A stretch of DNA of 64,000 nt from Pseudomonas putida (GCF_002025705.1 NZ_CP018846.1:1479501-1543500), one strand, 5' to 3'. Numbered from the stretch's first letter, positions 34,741 through 43,926 are shown. Notes: a model not told the origin generated them from the letters alone. Translations and numbers: made by a program.

Positions 34741-36546
34741 ATGGACATGAACTGGCACGAGGCCCTGCAAGAGAGCCTGAGCTGGCTCGCAATCGCCTCG
34801 TTCGTCACCCTCATCGGCTTTACCACCGCTGCCTGCCTGGCCGTGCGCTACACGCGCTGGGGCAGCCAGTTCTGGCAGCTGGCCGGGCCTTACTTCACCT
34901 TCCGCCGCAGTTGGCGCCCGCTGCTGGTGTTCGGCCTGCTGCTGGTGCTGACGCTGTTCTCGGTGCGCCTGAACGTGCTGTTCTCGTTCTGGTACAACGG
35001 CTTCTACAGTGCCCTGCAGGCCCTCGACCAGACTGCCTTCTGGTACCTGTTGGGGGTGTTCGCAGTGTTGGCCACCATCCACGTGTTGCGTTCGCTGTTC
35101 ACCTTCTACGTGACCCAGGCCTTCAGCATCCAGTGGCGGGTGTGGCTGACCGAGCGCCTGACCGGGGACTGGATGAAAGGCGATGCCTACTACCGCGGCC
35201 GCTTCCTCGCCGAGCCGGTGGACAACCCCGACCAGCGTATCGAGCTGGACGTCAGCGCGTTCGTCAGCAACTCGGTGTCGCTGGCCTTGGGCGCGGTCAG
35301 CGCACTGGTTTCGCTGGTGGCCTTTACCGGCATCCTCTGGGGCCTTTCGGCGCCGCTGACGGTGGCGGGGTACGAGATTCCCCGGGCGATGGTGTTTGCG
35401 GTGTACGTTTATGTGCTGATCGCCACCTGGATTGCCTTCCGTCTCGGCCAGCCGTTGATCCGCCTGAATTTCCTCAACGAAAAACTCACGGCGAACTTCC
35501 GTTATGCGCTGATGCGCCTGCGCGAGAATGCCGAGAACATCGCCTTCTACCAGGGCGCGCCGGTCGAGCGGGCGACCTTGCTGGGGCGCTTCGGCGCGCT
35601 GATCGTCAACGTCTGGGCGCTGGTGTTCCGGAACCTGAAATTCAGCGGTTTCAACCTCGGCGTCAGCCAGGTAGCAGTAGTGTTCCCGTTCATCCTCCAG
35701 GCGCCGCGCTTCTTCAGCGGGGCGATCAAGCTGGGTGACGTGATGCAGACCTCCCAGGCGTTCGGCCAGGTGCAGGATTCGCTGTCGTTCTTCCGTGAGT
35801 CCTACGACACTTTCGCCCAGTACCGCGCCACCCTCGACCGTTTGACCGGTTTCCTCGACGCCAACGACCAGGCCAGCGCGCTGCCACGGGTGTTGACCGA
35901 AGACCAGCCACGGGCGCTGGACATCATTGGCCTGCAGGTGCTGCGCCCGGACGGCCATGCGCTGATCGCCGACCTCGACCTGCGCCTGCACGGCGGCCAG
36001 GCGCTGTTGATCAAAGGGCCGTCAGGCAGCGGCAAGACCACCTTGCTGCGCGCCTTGGCGGGCCTCTGGCCCTATGCCGAAGGCGAAGTCCGGCGGCCGT
36101 TGGGCACCCAGGCGTTGTTCCTGTCGCAACGGCCTTACCTGCCGCTGGGCGACCTGCGCACCGCCATCGCCTACCCGGCCGACAGCCAGCCGGCGGACGA
36201 AGCACGCATGCAGCAGGCCCTGCGCGAGGTCAACCTGGCGCACCTGGCCGAGCGGCTGGCGGTGACTTGCGACTGGTCGAACATTCTGTCGGTCGGTGAG
36301 CAGCAACGCCTGGCGTTTGCCCGGGTGCTGTTCAACCGGCCGCAGGTGGTGTTCCTCGATGAGTCCACCTCGGCGATGGATGAGGGGCTGGAGCATGCGA
36401 TGTATGCGTTGTTGCGCAAAGAGATGCCCGAGACCTTGCTGGTAAGCGTGGGGCATCGCAGTACCTTGGCCGATTTCCATACCCACCGGCTGGAAGTGGA
36501 CGGGCAGGGTGGCTGGTCGCTGCGCCAGCAGGAGGTCTTGGCTTAA
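34741..36546 (+). CDS. Fused ABC transporter permease-ATPase (SbmA/YddA-like)
   Basis: 601 residues. The N-terminal ~330 residues hold about six membrane segments with the SbmA/BacA-type segment WRVWLTERLTGDWMKGDAYY. The ATPase follows, with Walker A GPSGSGKTT, signature LSVGEQQRLAFARV and Walker B VVFLDES. The signature has Val in place of the first Gly, as in YddA-type proteins. Relatives move peptides, vitamin B12 or siderophore precursors. Substrate unknown. Start MDMNWHEALQ is chosen. It is preceded by a short palindrome and is probably monocistronic. Confidence 0.82.
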   Translation: MDMNWHEALQESLSWLAIASFVTLIGFTTAACLAVRYTRWGSQFWQLAGPYFTFRRSWRPLLVFGLLLVLTLFSVRLNVLFSFWYNGFYSALQALDQTAFWYLLGVFAVLATIHVLRSLFTFYVTQAFSIQWRVWLTERLTGDWMKGDAYYRGRFLAEPVDNPDQRIELDVSAFVSNSVSLALGAVSALVSLVAFTGILWGLSAPLTVAGYEIPRAMVFAVYVYVLIATWIAFRLGQPLIRLNFLNEKLTANFRYALMRLRENAENIAFYQGAPVERATLLGRFGALIVNVWALVFRNLKFSGFNLGVSQVAVVFPFILQAPRFFSGAIKLGDVMQTSQAFGQVQDSLSFFRESYDTFAQYRATLDRLTGFLDANDQASALPRVLTEDQPRALDIIGLQVLRPDGHALIADLDLRLHGGQALLIKGPSGSGKTTLLRALAGLWPYAEGEVRRPLGTQALFLSQRPYLPLGDLRTAIAYPADSQPADEARMQQALREVNLAHLAERLAVTCDWSNILSVGEQQRLAFARVLFNRPQVVFLDESTSAMDEGLEHAMYALLRKEMPETLLVSVGHRSTLADFHTHRLEVDGQGGWSLRQQEVLA

Positions 36547-36564
36547 CCTTCAACAGCCCGGTTG

Positions 36565-36965
36565 CCAGTGCCGGCCGCTTCGCGGGCAAGCCCGCTCCTA
36601 CAGGTTTTTCACAGCTGTTGAGAGCTGCGCACTACCTGTAGGAGCGGCCTTGCGTCGCGAAAGGGCCGCGCAGCGGCCCCAGATCAACCCGCCCAGGTCA
36701 GGCTGATCTGGCCTCTTCATGGGCAAGCCTGCTCCCACAAGGTCCTTCACAACGTTGTTGAGAGCTGCGCACTACCTGTAGGAGCGGCCTTGCGTCGCGA
36801 AAGGGCCGCGCAGCGGCCCCAGATCAACCGCCCAGGTCAGGCTGATCTGGCCTCTTCATGGGTAAGCCTGCTCTCACAAGGTTCTTCACAGTTGTTGAGA
36901 GCTGCGCAATACCTGTGGGAGCGGCCTTGTGTCGCGAAAGGGCCGCGCAGCGGCCCCAGATCAAC
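36565..36965. repeat. Tandem array of REP-containing units, about 138 bp each
   Basis: The same string AGAGCTGCGCA(C/A)TACCTGT begins at 36621, 36761 and 36898, periods of 140 and 137 bases. Each unit holds a REP (GGAGCGGCCTTG(C/T)GTCGCG), a GGGCCGCGCAGCGGCCCC hairpin and an AGATCAACC block. The first two also share GGCTGATCTGGCCTCTTCATGG. The array fills the space after the ABC transporter; no gene seen in it. Confidence 0.9.
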
Positions 36966-36987
36966 CCACCTACCTGCAGCCAAGCTT

Positions 36988-37692
36988 TCAGGGCTGATGC
37001 TCGGCATCGAGCATCACAATCAGTTCAGCCCCTTCGTTTCGCACGTTCCCCACTTCCTTGCCCACCGCAAACCATTCGAACGCCTCCACCGGCAAGCACT
37101 GCTCCCGCGCCAGGCGTTCGGCCTCCTCGGCAGGTACCTCCGGGTCGATCCACGCCCGCGCATGTTCCGGGCTCAGCACCAGGGGCCGGCGGTCATGTAT
37201 ATCGACCATTCCCGCATCACTGGCGGCCGTGATGATCACGAAGCCGTCCCCTTCATTCGGCTCCAGCCCCGCATGCACCTCGGCCAGCGCCGCCATGAAC
37301 ATCGGCTCCTGGCTTTTCAGGCGAATGAACCACGGCTGCTTGCGCTTGGGATCGTGCGGGTCGGTCACCCATTCATACCAGCCGTCGGCCATCACCAAGG
37401 CCCGCCCTTGCGGCCACAGGGCCTTGAAGAACTTGCCGGTGGTCACCGTCTCGACCCGCGCGTTGATCGGTGCCGGCCGTTTGCCCGTGGCCCAGAACGG
37501 CGCCCACCCCCAATGGCAAGGGTCGATGCGCAGGCCATCGGTGGCGTGATGCAGGATCAGCACGCGGCTGCCGGGGGCGACGTTGTAGCGGCCGACCGGC
37601 ACGTTGTCGTAGCCGCTGATCACGTCCTGCTCGGCGTCCAGTTCACGCAGGTAGTCGGCCAGGCCCTGGTACTGGGCGAAGCGTCCGCACAT
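36988..37692 (-). CDS. yedK: SRAP/YedK-family DNA-protein crosslink sensor
   Basis: 234 residues. Cys2 after the initiator Met (MCGRFAQ) is the residue that forms a thiazolidine with abasic sites. The conserved Asn is in RYNVAPGS, the Glu in MADGWYEW and the His in MVDIHDRRP. It protects abasic sites in single-stranded DNA. It is divergent from umuD, with a perfect LexA box 67 bases upstream of its start, so SOS control is likely. The start at MCGRFAQ is forced by the catalytic Cys2. Confidence 0.92.
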   Translation of the reverse strand: MCGRFAQYQGLADYLRELDAEQDVISGYDNVPVGRYNVAPGSRVLILHHATDGLRIDPCHWGWAPFWATGKRPAPINARVETVTTGKFFKALWPQGRALVMADGWYEWVTDPHDPKRKQPWFIRLKSQEPMFMAALAEVHAGLEPNEGDGFVIITAASDAGMVDIHDRRPLVLSPEHARAWIDPEVPAEEAERLAREQCLPVEAFEWFAVGKEVGNVRNEGAELIVMLDAEHQP

Positions 37693-37758
37693 GGCATGTA
37701 CCCCCACTTGTCGAAATATCCTACGGCGAAATTGACCGGATACTCGCTACGTCGTTTA

Positions 37759-37774
37759 CTGTATATACATACAG
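37759..37774. promoter_or_regulatory. LexA box of the yedK-umuD divergent region
   Basis: CTGTATATACATACAG is a perfect CTGT-N8-ACAG SOS box, 20 bases before the umuD ATG. It may serve both divergent genes. Confidence 0.93.
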
Positions 37775-37794
37775 TTTAATATCAAGGCCGTCTC

Positions 37795-38226
37795 ATGACT
37801 TCCATCCTGGGTCCCATCACGGGCGGCAGTGCTGCCGTGCCGCGCTATCTGTTCCGCATCCCGGCGGGTTTTCCGTCGCCAGCCGCCGACCACATGGAGC
37901 AGCCTATTTCGCTGGACGAGCTGCTCAACCTGCGCGCACCGCATATCTATCTGGTCAGAATAGACGGCGACAGCATGCAAGGCGCCGGTATCTTCGATGG
38001 CGATCTGGTGCTGGTCGACCGCTCGATCGCGGCGCGCCATGGCCATATCGTGATTGCCGCCGTCAACGGCGAACCGTTGTGCAAGCGCCTGCAGCGGGTT
38101 GCCGGGCAAGTGCTGCTGCGCTCCGAGAACCCACGCTATGCGCCACGCTACATCATGGAGGGTGACGACTTCACGATCTGGGGCGTGGTGACCTTCAGCG
38201 TGCGCAGCCATGACCCGGCCGCCTGA
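37795..38226 (+). CDS. umuD: UmuD-type SOS mutagenesis protein
   Basis: 143 residues. The catalytic Ser60 (DGDSMQ) and Lys97 (EPLCKRLQ) stand at exactly the E. coli UmuD positions. The RecA-stimulated self-cleavage site is Ala24-Gly25 before FPSPAADHMEQ. Processed UmuD' is the accessory subunit of DNA polymerase V. The gene is separated from umuC by an MFS gene on the other strand, which is unusual. A LexA box precedes it. Confidence 0.94.
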   Translation: MTSILGPITGGSAAVPRYLFRIPAGFPSPAADHMEQPISLDELLNLRAPHIYLVRIDGDSMQGAGIFDGDLVLVDRSIAARHGHIVIAAVNGEPLCKRLQRVAGQVLLRSENPRYAPRYIMEGDDFTIWGVVTFSVRSHDPAA

Positions 38227-38232
38227 ACGGGC

Positions 38233-39435
38233 TCAGCGCAGCAGCGTCACGCCCAGCAACGTGGCACCGGCAAACCCCGCCCCGACCAGGAAGGTCGCCT
38301 GGAACCCGGCGCCATCCCACAACAGCCCGGCCACCACGCTGGCGGCCAGCAGCGCCACCCCCGTCAGCAGGTTGAACAGGCCGAATGCCGTGCCGCGCAG
38401 GTTGGCCGGCGCGCTGTCGGCGATCAGCGCAGCGAAGATGCCCTGGGTGAAGCCCAGGTGCAGGCCCCAGGCCGCCACGCCCAGTGCCAGCCCGGCCCAG
38501 CCCGGTGCCAGGGCCAGCAACAGGTCGGCGCCGATCAGCAGGCCCAGCCCCATCATCAGCACGCCACGGCGGCCCAGGTGGTCCGACAGCGCGCCGGCCG
38601 GGTAGGCCGACAGCGAGTAGGCCAAGGCCATGAGCACCAGTACCGCGGGTGCCCACAACGGCGCCAGTCCCATGTCCTGGGCGCGCAGCAGCAGGAACGC
38701 CTCGCTGAAACGGGCCAGGGTGAACACCATGGCCAGGCCGATCAGCCGCCAGTAGGCCGGCCCCAGGCGTGCCAGTTCATGCAGTGCCAGGGGCGAGCGC
38801 ACTGGCCGCGCACCGGGCGCTACCTCAGGTTCGCGAACGAAGGCGATGAGAATGGCCACTGCGACGAACGCCGGGATCACCGCCACCCAGAACACCGTCT
38901 GGAAATGGCTCGCCGTCAGCCACATCAATGCCATCGCCAGCAACGGACCGAGGAAAGCGCCGACGGTGTCCAGTGCCTGGCGCAGGCCGAATGCCGCGCC
39001 GCGCAGTTCGGGCGGGGTCACATCGGCCACCAGCGCATCGCGGGGGGCGCCGCGGATGCCCTTGCCGATACGGTCGACGAAGCGTGCAGCCATCAGCCAC
39101 TCCAGCCCGGAGGCCATGGGGAACACCGGCTTGGTCAACGCGCCCAGGCCATAGCCAAGCACCGTCAGCAGCTTGCGCTTGCCGAGGCGGTCGCTGAGCG
39201 CGCCGGAGAAGACCTTGGTGATCGACGCGGTGGCTTCGGCGATGCCCTCGATGACGCCGACGGCGACCACCGAAGTGCCGAGCACGGTGACCATGTACAG
39301 CGGCAGCAGGGCGTGGATCATCTCCGAGGAAATGTCCATGAACAGCGAGACGAAGCCCAGCGCCCAGACGCTGCGAGGGATCTTCGGCATGGCCTTGGCG
39401 GTGGCGGCTTGCTCGGTCTTTTCGGCGCTGCGCAT
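38233..39435 (-). CDS. Major facilitator superfamily transporter
   Basis: 400 residues, 12 predicted membrane segments. The loop 2-3 motif GALSDRLGKRK and its repeat GALSDHLGRRG in the second half are typical of MFS. RIGKGIRGAPRDALVADV resembles a subgroup annotated as multidrug or sugar efflux. The start MRSAEKTEQ has GAGG upstream. The gene lies on the opposite strand between umuD and umuC. Its promoter region is shared with the umuC LexA box. Substrate unknown. Confidence 0.85.
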   Translation of the reverse strand: MRSAEKTEQAATAKAMPKIPRSVWALGFVSLFMDISSEMIHALLPLYMVTVLGTSVVAVGVIEGIAEATASITKVFSGALSDRLGKRKLLTVLGYGLGALTKPVFPMASGLEWLMAARFVDRIGKGIRGAPRDALVADVTPPELRGAAFGLRQALDTVGAFLGPLLAMALMWLTASHFQTVFWVAVIPAFVAVAILIAFVREPEVAPGARPVRSPLALHELARLGPAYWRLIGLAMVFTLARFSEAFLLLRAQDMGLAPLWAPAVLVLMALAYSLSAYPAGALSDHLGRRGVLMMGLGLLIGADLLLALAPGWAGLALGVAAWGLHLGFTQGIFAALIADSAPANLRGTAFGLFNLLTGVALLAASVVAGLLWDGAGFQATFLVGAGFAGATLLGVTLLR

Positions 39436-39538
39436 CGGGAGCCTCGGCGGGGTTGTCACAGTTCGAAACTGTAGGAGCCTGTGCGCAGGATGCAAATCGG
39501 ATGAGTGGCTGGAGGCATCGGCGGAGCGTTGTGGTTAA

Positions 39539-39554
39539 CTGTATATAAATACAG
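39539..39554. promoter_or_regulatory. LexA box of umuC
   Basis: CTGTATATAAATACAG is a perfect SOS box, 18 bases before the umuC ATG and 104 bases upstream of the divergent MFS gene. Confidence 0.93.
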
Positions 39555-39572
39555 TATTGTTGATGTCGCCCG

Positions 39573-40847
39573 ATGAAACCCACACCTGTCTTTGCCCTGA
39601 TCGACTGCAACAGTTTCTACGCCAGCTGCGAGCGGGTGTTTCGCCCCGACCTGCAGCGCACGCCCATTGTCGTGCTGAGCAACAACGACGGCTGCATCGT
39701 CGCCCGCAGCGCCGAGGCCAAGCCGTTGGTGAAAATGGGCCAGCCGTACTTCCAGGTGAAGGACCTGCTGCGGCGGCACGGGGTGGTGGCGTTTTCCTCC
39801 AACTATGCGTTGTACGGTGACATGAGCCAGCGGGTGATGACGGTGATCGAAGGCATGGTCCCGGCGCTTGAGGTGTATTCCATCGACGAGGCCTTCGCCG
39901 ACCTGGCCGGCATGCCTGGCGACATGGAGCGCCTTGGCCGCGACATCCGCGCCCGGGTGCTCAAGTACACCGGCATTCCGGTTGGGGTTGGTATCGCGGG
40001 CACCAAGACCCTGGCCAAACTGGCCAATCACGCGGCCAAACGCTGGTCGGTGCAGAGCGGTTGGGTAGTCGATCTGCGCGACCCGCTGCGTTGCGAGCGG
40101 GTGCTGAAGCGCTGTGATGTGTCCGAGGTCTGGGGCATTGGCAAACGCCTGACCGCGCACCTGCAAGGGATGGGCATCCGCACCGCCTGGGACCTGTCCC
40201 GCGCCAACCCTGGCCTGCTGCGCAAGACGTTCAGCGTGGTGGTGGAAAAGACCGCCCGTGAACTGGCCGGCACGCCGTGCCTGCAACTGGAAGAAGTCGA
40301 CCCGCCACGCCAGGAAATCTGTTGCAGCCGCATGTTCGGCCAGCGCCTGACCGAACTCGCGCCGCTCAAGGAAGCCGTGGCCACCTACGTGATGCGCGCG
40401 GCGCAAAAGCTGCGCAAGCAGCGCTCGCTGACGCAGCGGATGCGGGTGAGCATCCGCACCGGCATGTTCAACCCCGACGAGCCGCGCTACGCCAACGGCG
40501 TGGTCGTGCAGTTGCCATACCCAACCGATGACGAGCGGCTGCTGACACGCATGGCGCTGGAGGCGGTGGAGCGGGTATACCGCGAGGGGTTTCGCTACAG
40601 CAAGGCCGAGGTGCTGCTGATGGAGCTGTGCCAGCGAGGGGAAGTGACCGGTGATCTGTTTACGCCGACGCAGAGCGTGAAGGCCGAGCGGGTCATGCAG
40701 GTGATCGATGGCGTTAACGGGCGCTGGGGGAGGGGGACGCTACGCAGCGCGGCGGTGCCGGCGACGGCGCAGTGGGCGATGCGGCGGGAGTTGATGAGTG
40801 CGGGGTTTACCACGCAGATGGCAGGGTTGTGGCGGGTCAATCCTTGA
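39573..40847 (+). CDS. umuC: DNA polymerase V catalytic subunit UmuC
   Basis: 424 residues, Y-family polymerase. Asp11 ([12 protein letters not shown]) and the SIDEAF motif are the catalytic acidic residues. It has UmuC rather than DinB features ([33 protein letters not shown]). With UmuD' it copies past damaged bases. It has its own LexA box. Its 3' end overlaps an antisense antitoxin remnant by 11 bases. Confidence 0.94.
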   Translation: MKPTPVFALIDCNSFYASCERVFRPDLQRTPIVVLSNNDGCIVARSAEAKPLVKMGQPYFQVKDLLRRHGVVAFSSNYALYGDMSQRVMTVIEGMVPALEVYSIDEAFADLAGMPGDMERLGRDIRARVLKYTGIPVGVGIAGTKTLAKLANHAAKRWSVQSGWVVDLRDPLRCERVLKRCDVSEVWGIGKRLTAHLQGMGIRTAWDLSRANPGLLRKTFSVVVEKTARELAGTPCLQLEEVDPPRQEICCSRMFGQRLTELAPLKEAVATYVMRAAQKLRKQRSLTQRMRVSIRTGMFNPDEPRYANGVVVQLPYPTDDERLLTRMALEAVERVYREGFRYSKAEVLLMELCQRGEVTGDLFTPTQSVKAERVMQVIDGVNGRWGRGTLRSAAVPATAQWAMRRELMSAGFTTQMAGLWRVNP

Positions 40848-41001
40848 GTCCGTTGGCTCTGCTACGCGGATCGAGTACTTCAGGCACTTTCACCTGGTGT
40901 ATTGCGCCGTGGTGATCCGCTTTTACATCACGGGTGGGCTTCAGCAGTTCTTCGCCGATGTCGCGTTCGGCATCGCGTATCTTCAACTCATTCTCAGTAA
41001 G
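40837..41001 (-). pseudogene. Truncated XRE (NadS/HigA-like) antitoxin remnant
   Basis: On the minus strand the reading TENELKIRDAERDIGEELLK followed by DVKADHHGAIHQVKVPEVLD matches the N-terminal segment of HigA/NadS-type antitoxins, which normally run on into a helix-turn-helix. Here the initiator Met is replaced by CTT and the DNA-binding half is missing. The frame ends just inside umuC. No toxin gene is next to it. The similarity is from memory of the family. Confidence 0.6.
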
Positions 41002-41015
41002 CGGCCCCGGCGGTC

Positions 41016-42299
41016 TCAAAGGCTCAACCGCACTGCCAGCGCCGCCAAGGTCACCAGCAGCACCGGCACCGTCAGCAGCACGCCGACCTTGAAGTAGTAC
41101 CCCCAGCCAATCGTCACCCCCTTGCGCGCCAACACATGCAACCACAGCAAGGTCGCCAGGCTACCGATCGGGGTAATCTTCGGCCCCAGGTCGCAGCCGA
41201 TCACGTTGGCGTAGATCATCGCCTCGCGGATCACGCCGTGCGCCTCGCTGGCCTGGATCGACAGCGCGCCGATCAGCACGCTGGGCAGGTTGTTCATCAC
41301 CGAGGACAGCAGCGCGGCAATCAACCCGGTGCCCAGCGAGGCGGCCCACAGGCCATGCCCGGCAAGGCCGTTCAGCACGTGGGTCAGCGAGTCGGTCAGG
41401 CCGGCATTGCGCAGCCCATAGACCACCAGGTACATCCCCAGCGAAAACACCACGATGTGCCACGGCGCCTCGCGCAGTACGCGGCGGGTCATGATCACAT
41501 GGCCGCGTGCAGCTACCGCGAACAGCACCAGCGCCCCGGCAGCGGACACGGCGCTGACCGGAATGCCCAGCGGCTCCAGCACGAACAGCCCGGCCAGCAA
41601 ACCCACCAGCACCACCCAGCCGACGCGGAAAGTGGCGCGGTCGCGGATGGCCAGGGCCGGTAGTTTGAGATCTTCACAGGCGTAACAGGCGGGAATGTCG
41701 CGGCGAAAGTACAGCCACAGCACCAGCAGCGTGGCTGCCACCGCCACCAGGTTCACTGGCACCATCACCGCCGCATAGGCGTTGAAACCCAGGCTGAAGT
41801 AGTCCGCCGAAACGATGTTCACTAGGTTCGACACCACCAGCGGCAGGCTGGCGGTGTCGGCAATAAAACCGGCGCCCATGACGAAGGCGAGGGTCGCGGC
41901 GGAGGAGAAGCGCAGGGCCAGCAGCATCGACATGACGATGGGGGTGAGAATCAGCGCCGCCCCGTCATTGGCGAAAAGTGCCGACACCGCGGCCCCCAGC
42001 AGCACCATGAAAGCAAACAACCGGCGCCCGTCGCCACGCGCCCAGCGCGCCACATGCAGCGCTGCCCACTCGAAGAAACCCGCTTCATCCAGCAACAGGC
42101 TGATGACGATCAGGGCGATGAAGGTGGCGGTGGCATTCCAGATGATCGTCCACACGGTTGGGATGTCGTGCAACGAGACCACCCCGAACAACAGCGCCAG
42201 CACGGCGCCGAGGCTGGCGCTCCAGCCTACGCCGAGGCCTTTCGGCTGCCAGATGACCAGCGTCAGGGTGAACAGGAAGATCAGCGCGGCTGGGAGCAT
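41016..42299 (-). CDS. arsB: Arsenite efflux permease ArsB
   Basis: 427 residues, ~12 membrane segments, the normal ArsB length. It begins [20 protein letters not shown], and motifs [33 protein letters not shown] and [13 protein letters not shown] are typical of ArsB. It extrudes arsenite or antimonite from the cell. No arsR, arsC or arsH is adjacent, so regulation and arsenate reduction must come from elsewhere or have been lost. Gene remnants flank it on both sides. Confidence 0.92.
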   Translation of the reverse strand: MLPAALIFLFTLTLVIWQPKGLGVGWSASLGAVLALLFGVVSLHDIPTVWTIIWNATATFIALIVISLLLDEAGFFEWAALHVARWARGDGRRLFAFMVLLGAAVSALFANDGAALILTPIVMSMLLALRFSSAATLAFVMGAGFIADTASLPLVVSNLVNIVSADYFSLGFNAYAAVMVPVNLVAVAATLLVLWLYFRRDIPACYACEDLKLPALAIRDRATFRVGWVVLVGLLAGLFVLEPLGIPVSAVSAAGALVLFAVAARGHVIMTRRVLREAPWHIVVFSLGMYLVVYGLRNAGLTDSLTHVLNGLAGHGLWAASLGTGLIAALLSSVMNNLPSVLIGALSIQASEAHGVIREAMIYANVIGCDLGPKITPIGSLATLLWLHVLARKGVTIGWGYYFKVGVLLTVPVLLVTLAALAVRLSL

Positions 42300-42349
42300 G
42301 CAGGTAGGGGCTCGAAGCAGATGGGAACAGTGCTGACTGTAGACGGCCT

Positions 42350-42564
42350 GGCACCACGCTGCCGGCCGGCGCGCGCTCGTGCAGGCGTTCGGTGTCGCGC
42401 CGCGCAGTCAGCGTGCCGGTGGGGTTGTTGGGGTTGCACAGATAGATCAGCCCAAGGGCGTTGTCGGCCGCCAGCATGGCATCGATGTCATGGGCATGGC
42501 GTGAATCCAGGGCCAGCCTCGAGCCACAGAACACCTGCACCTGCGACGATGCCAGGCCATTCGG
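42350..42564 (-). pseudogene. Fragment of a class I/II (HisC-like) aminotransferase
   Basis: The minus strand reads PNGLASSQVQVFCGSR, then HDIDAMLAADNALGLIYLCN and [17 protein letters not shown]. The NPNNPTGT motif is the PLP-enzyme signature of this fold. A stop lies just before the fragment, and the similarity ends after about 70 residues. Both the N- and C-terminal parts are missing. The rest of the gap (42300-42665) shows nothing else. Confidence 0.75.
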
Positions 42565-42665
42565 TCATGAATCGATTTCCTTGTTGTCACGGGGTGCAGC
42601 AAGGAACGAGAGCCGGCGCTGTGAATTAACAGGGGCAACACGCCAAAAAGCGACCAGTGCAGGCT

Positions 42666-43247
42666 CTAATTCAAGACATTGCGCTGGCCGAGCCACGCTT
42701 CGAAATGGCCGAACGTGTCGATGGCGGCCTGTACCGTGGTGGCCTGTGCCGGCGCTGCCGCCGATGCCTGGCCAAGCCTTTCGAGGAAGCTTCGCCAGTA
42801 GCTGCCGGTCAGCTCGCCGTACACGTCGAGGAAGGCTGCACCGCTGTCGTGGCCGATGCCCAGGCGCTCGGCCATCGCTCGCTTGAGTACCTGGCCACCC
42901 AAGGTCGAGCCTTCCAGGACGTACATAACACCCAGCGCGCTGGCCTCGTCGCGGATGGCGGGCAGTGCCTGGCACAGTGGCAGGGCGCCAATGTCGGCTT
43001 CAGTCAGGTCCAGAGCCCGCAGATCGCGGGCCAAGGCCGCAGCCTTGCGGCGCTCTGGACCCTGATAGTCGCTCAGCTGATTTTCCAGAGGGGCATGAAA
43101 GCCATAGTAGGCCTGCAGCAGGCGACGGTAAGCCGCGCTATCGAAGCCAGGGCTGAAGAAGGGCAGGCGCGCCTCCAGCGCCTTGTGGCAGTCGCGGGTG
43201 CCTTCGCGCAGGGCGAGCAGCAAGGGGCTGGGTGTGGTGCTGGGCAT
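42666..43247 (-). CDS. Biliverdin-producing heme oxygenase (BphO/HemO family)
   Basis: 193 residues. The proximal heme His lies in GTRDCHKALEARLPFF and the distal-helix glycine region in YVLEGSTLGGQVLKRA. It opens heme to biliverdin, CO and iron. No bacteriophytochrome gene adjoins it, so it could serve either phytochrome chromophore synthesis or iron release. Start MPSTTPSPLLL is chosen; the reading frame is open further upstream without support. Confidence 0.85.
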   Translation of the reverse strand: MPSTTPSPLLLALREGTRDCHKALEARLPFFSPGFDSAAYRRLLQAYYGFHAPLENQLSDYQGPERRKAAALARDLRALDLTEADIGALPLCQALPAIRDEASALGVMYVLEGSTLGGQVLKRAMAERLGIGHDSGAAFLDVYGELTGSYWRSFLERLGQASAAAPAQATTVQAAIDTFGHFEAWLGQRNVLN

Positions 43248-43386
43248 CGGTCTGTCTCTGCTGGCATTTCGCCTGATTGGAGTGGCGATGCTAACCCGAC
43301 GTTCCGCGTTGGCGTGACTTTGTTGCGGTAAAAATGCGCCTGGCGTGTTAAACCAGTCGGCCTGACTTTCTGTGAAGAACGCCCTG

Positions 43387-43926
43387 GTGAAAGCCGTACG
43401 CCTGACCTTGCTCTGCCACGCCCTGACCCAGGCCCAGAAAAGCGGGCGTCTGGCGCAGCCCGACGACGGCATTTTACCCTTGGCCGGGGAGCCTTTGGCG
43501 ATCGCCCCCGGCACGCAGCTGCTGGCTGCGCCGGAGCGGCGTGCGGCACAGACGGCGGCGTGGCTTTCGTCGCAGGTGCAGAGCGAGCCGGCGTTGGCCG
43601 ATTGCGCCCTCGGCCATTGGCAGGGTTTGCCGCTCAAGCAATTGCAGGCCGAACAGCCGCAGGCGTTGGCACAGTGGCTCAATGACCCATTCTGCGCGCC
43701 CCATGGCGGTGAGTCGTTCGCGCACGTGTGCGAACGCGTGGGGGTGTGGTTGATGGCCTTCGACAGGCCGGGGGAATGGCTGGCGGTGACTCACCCCTGG
43801 GTGATTCGCGCTGCGCTGGTGACGGTGCTGGAGTGCCCGCTGGCTGCCGCGCAGCGGATCGATGTGCTGCCGTTGTCGTGTATCGAGTTGAGCTTTACCG
43901 GGCAATGGCGCTTGCGTCTGGGCTGA
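43387..43926 (+). CDS. Histidine-phosphatase-family protein with altered RHG motif
   Basis: About 179 residues. The fold's landmarks are present: LLCHALTQA replaces the usual RHGxT near the N-terminus, APERRAAQTA gives the second Arg, and VTHPWVIRAALV gives the second His. The catalytic His is kept but the first Arg is Cys and the Gly is Ala. Activity as a phosphatase is uncertain. The GTG at 43387 has GAAGA upstream; a GTG at 43372 would add five residues. Confidence 0.7.
   Translation: MKAVRLTLLCHALTQAQKSGRLAQPDDGILPLAGEPLAIAPGTQLLAAPERRAAQTAAWLSSQVQSEPALADCALGHWQGLPLKQLQAEQPQALAQWLNDPFCAPHGGESFAHVCERVGVWLMAFDRPGEWLAVTHPWVIRAALVTVLECPLAAAQRIDVLPLSCIELSFTGQWRLRLG

Noticed and set aside
39573..40847. 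DinB (Pol IV) as identity of the Y-family polymerase
   Set aside because: The N-terminal motif, length and neighbouring umuD with LexA boxes all fit UmuC.
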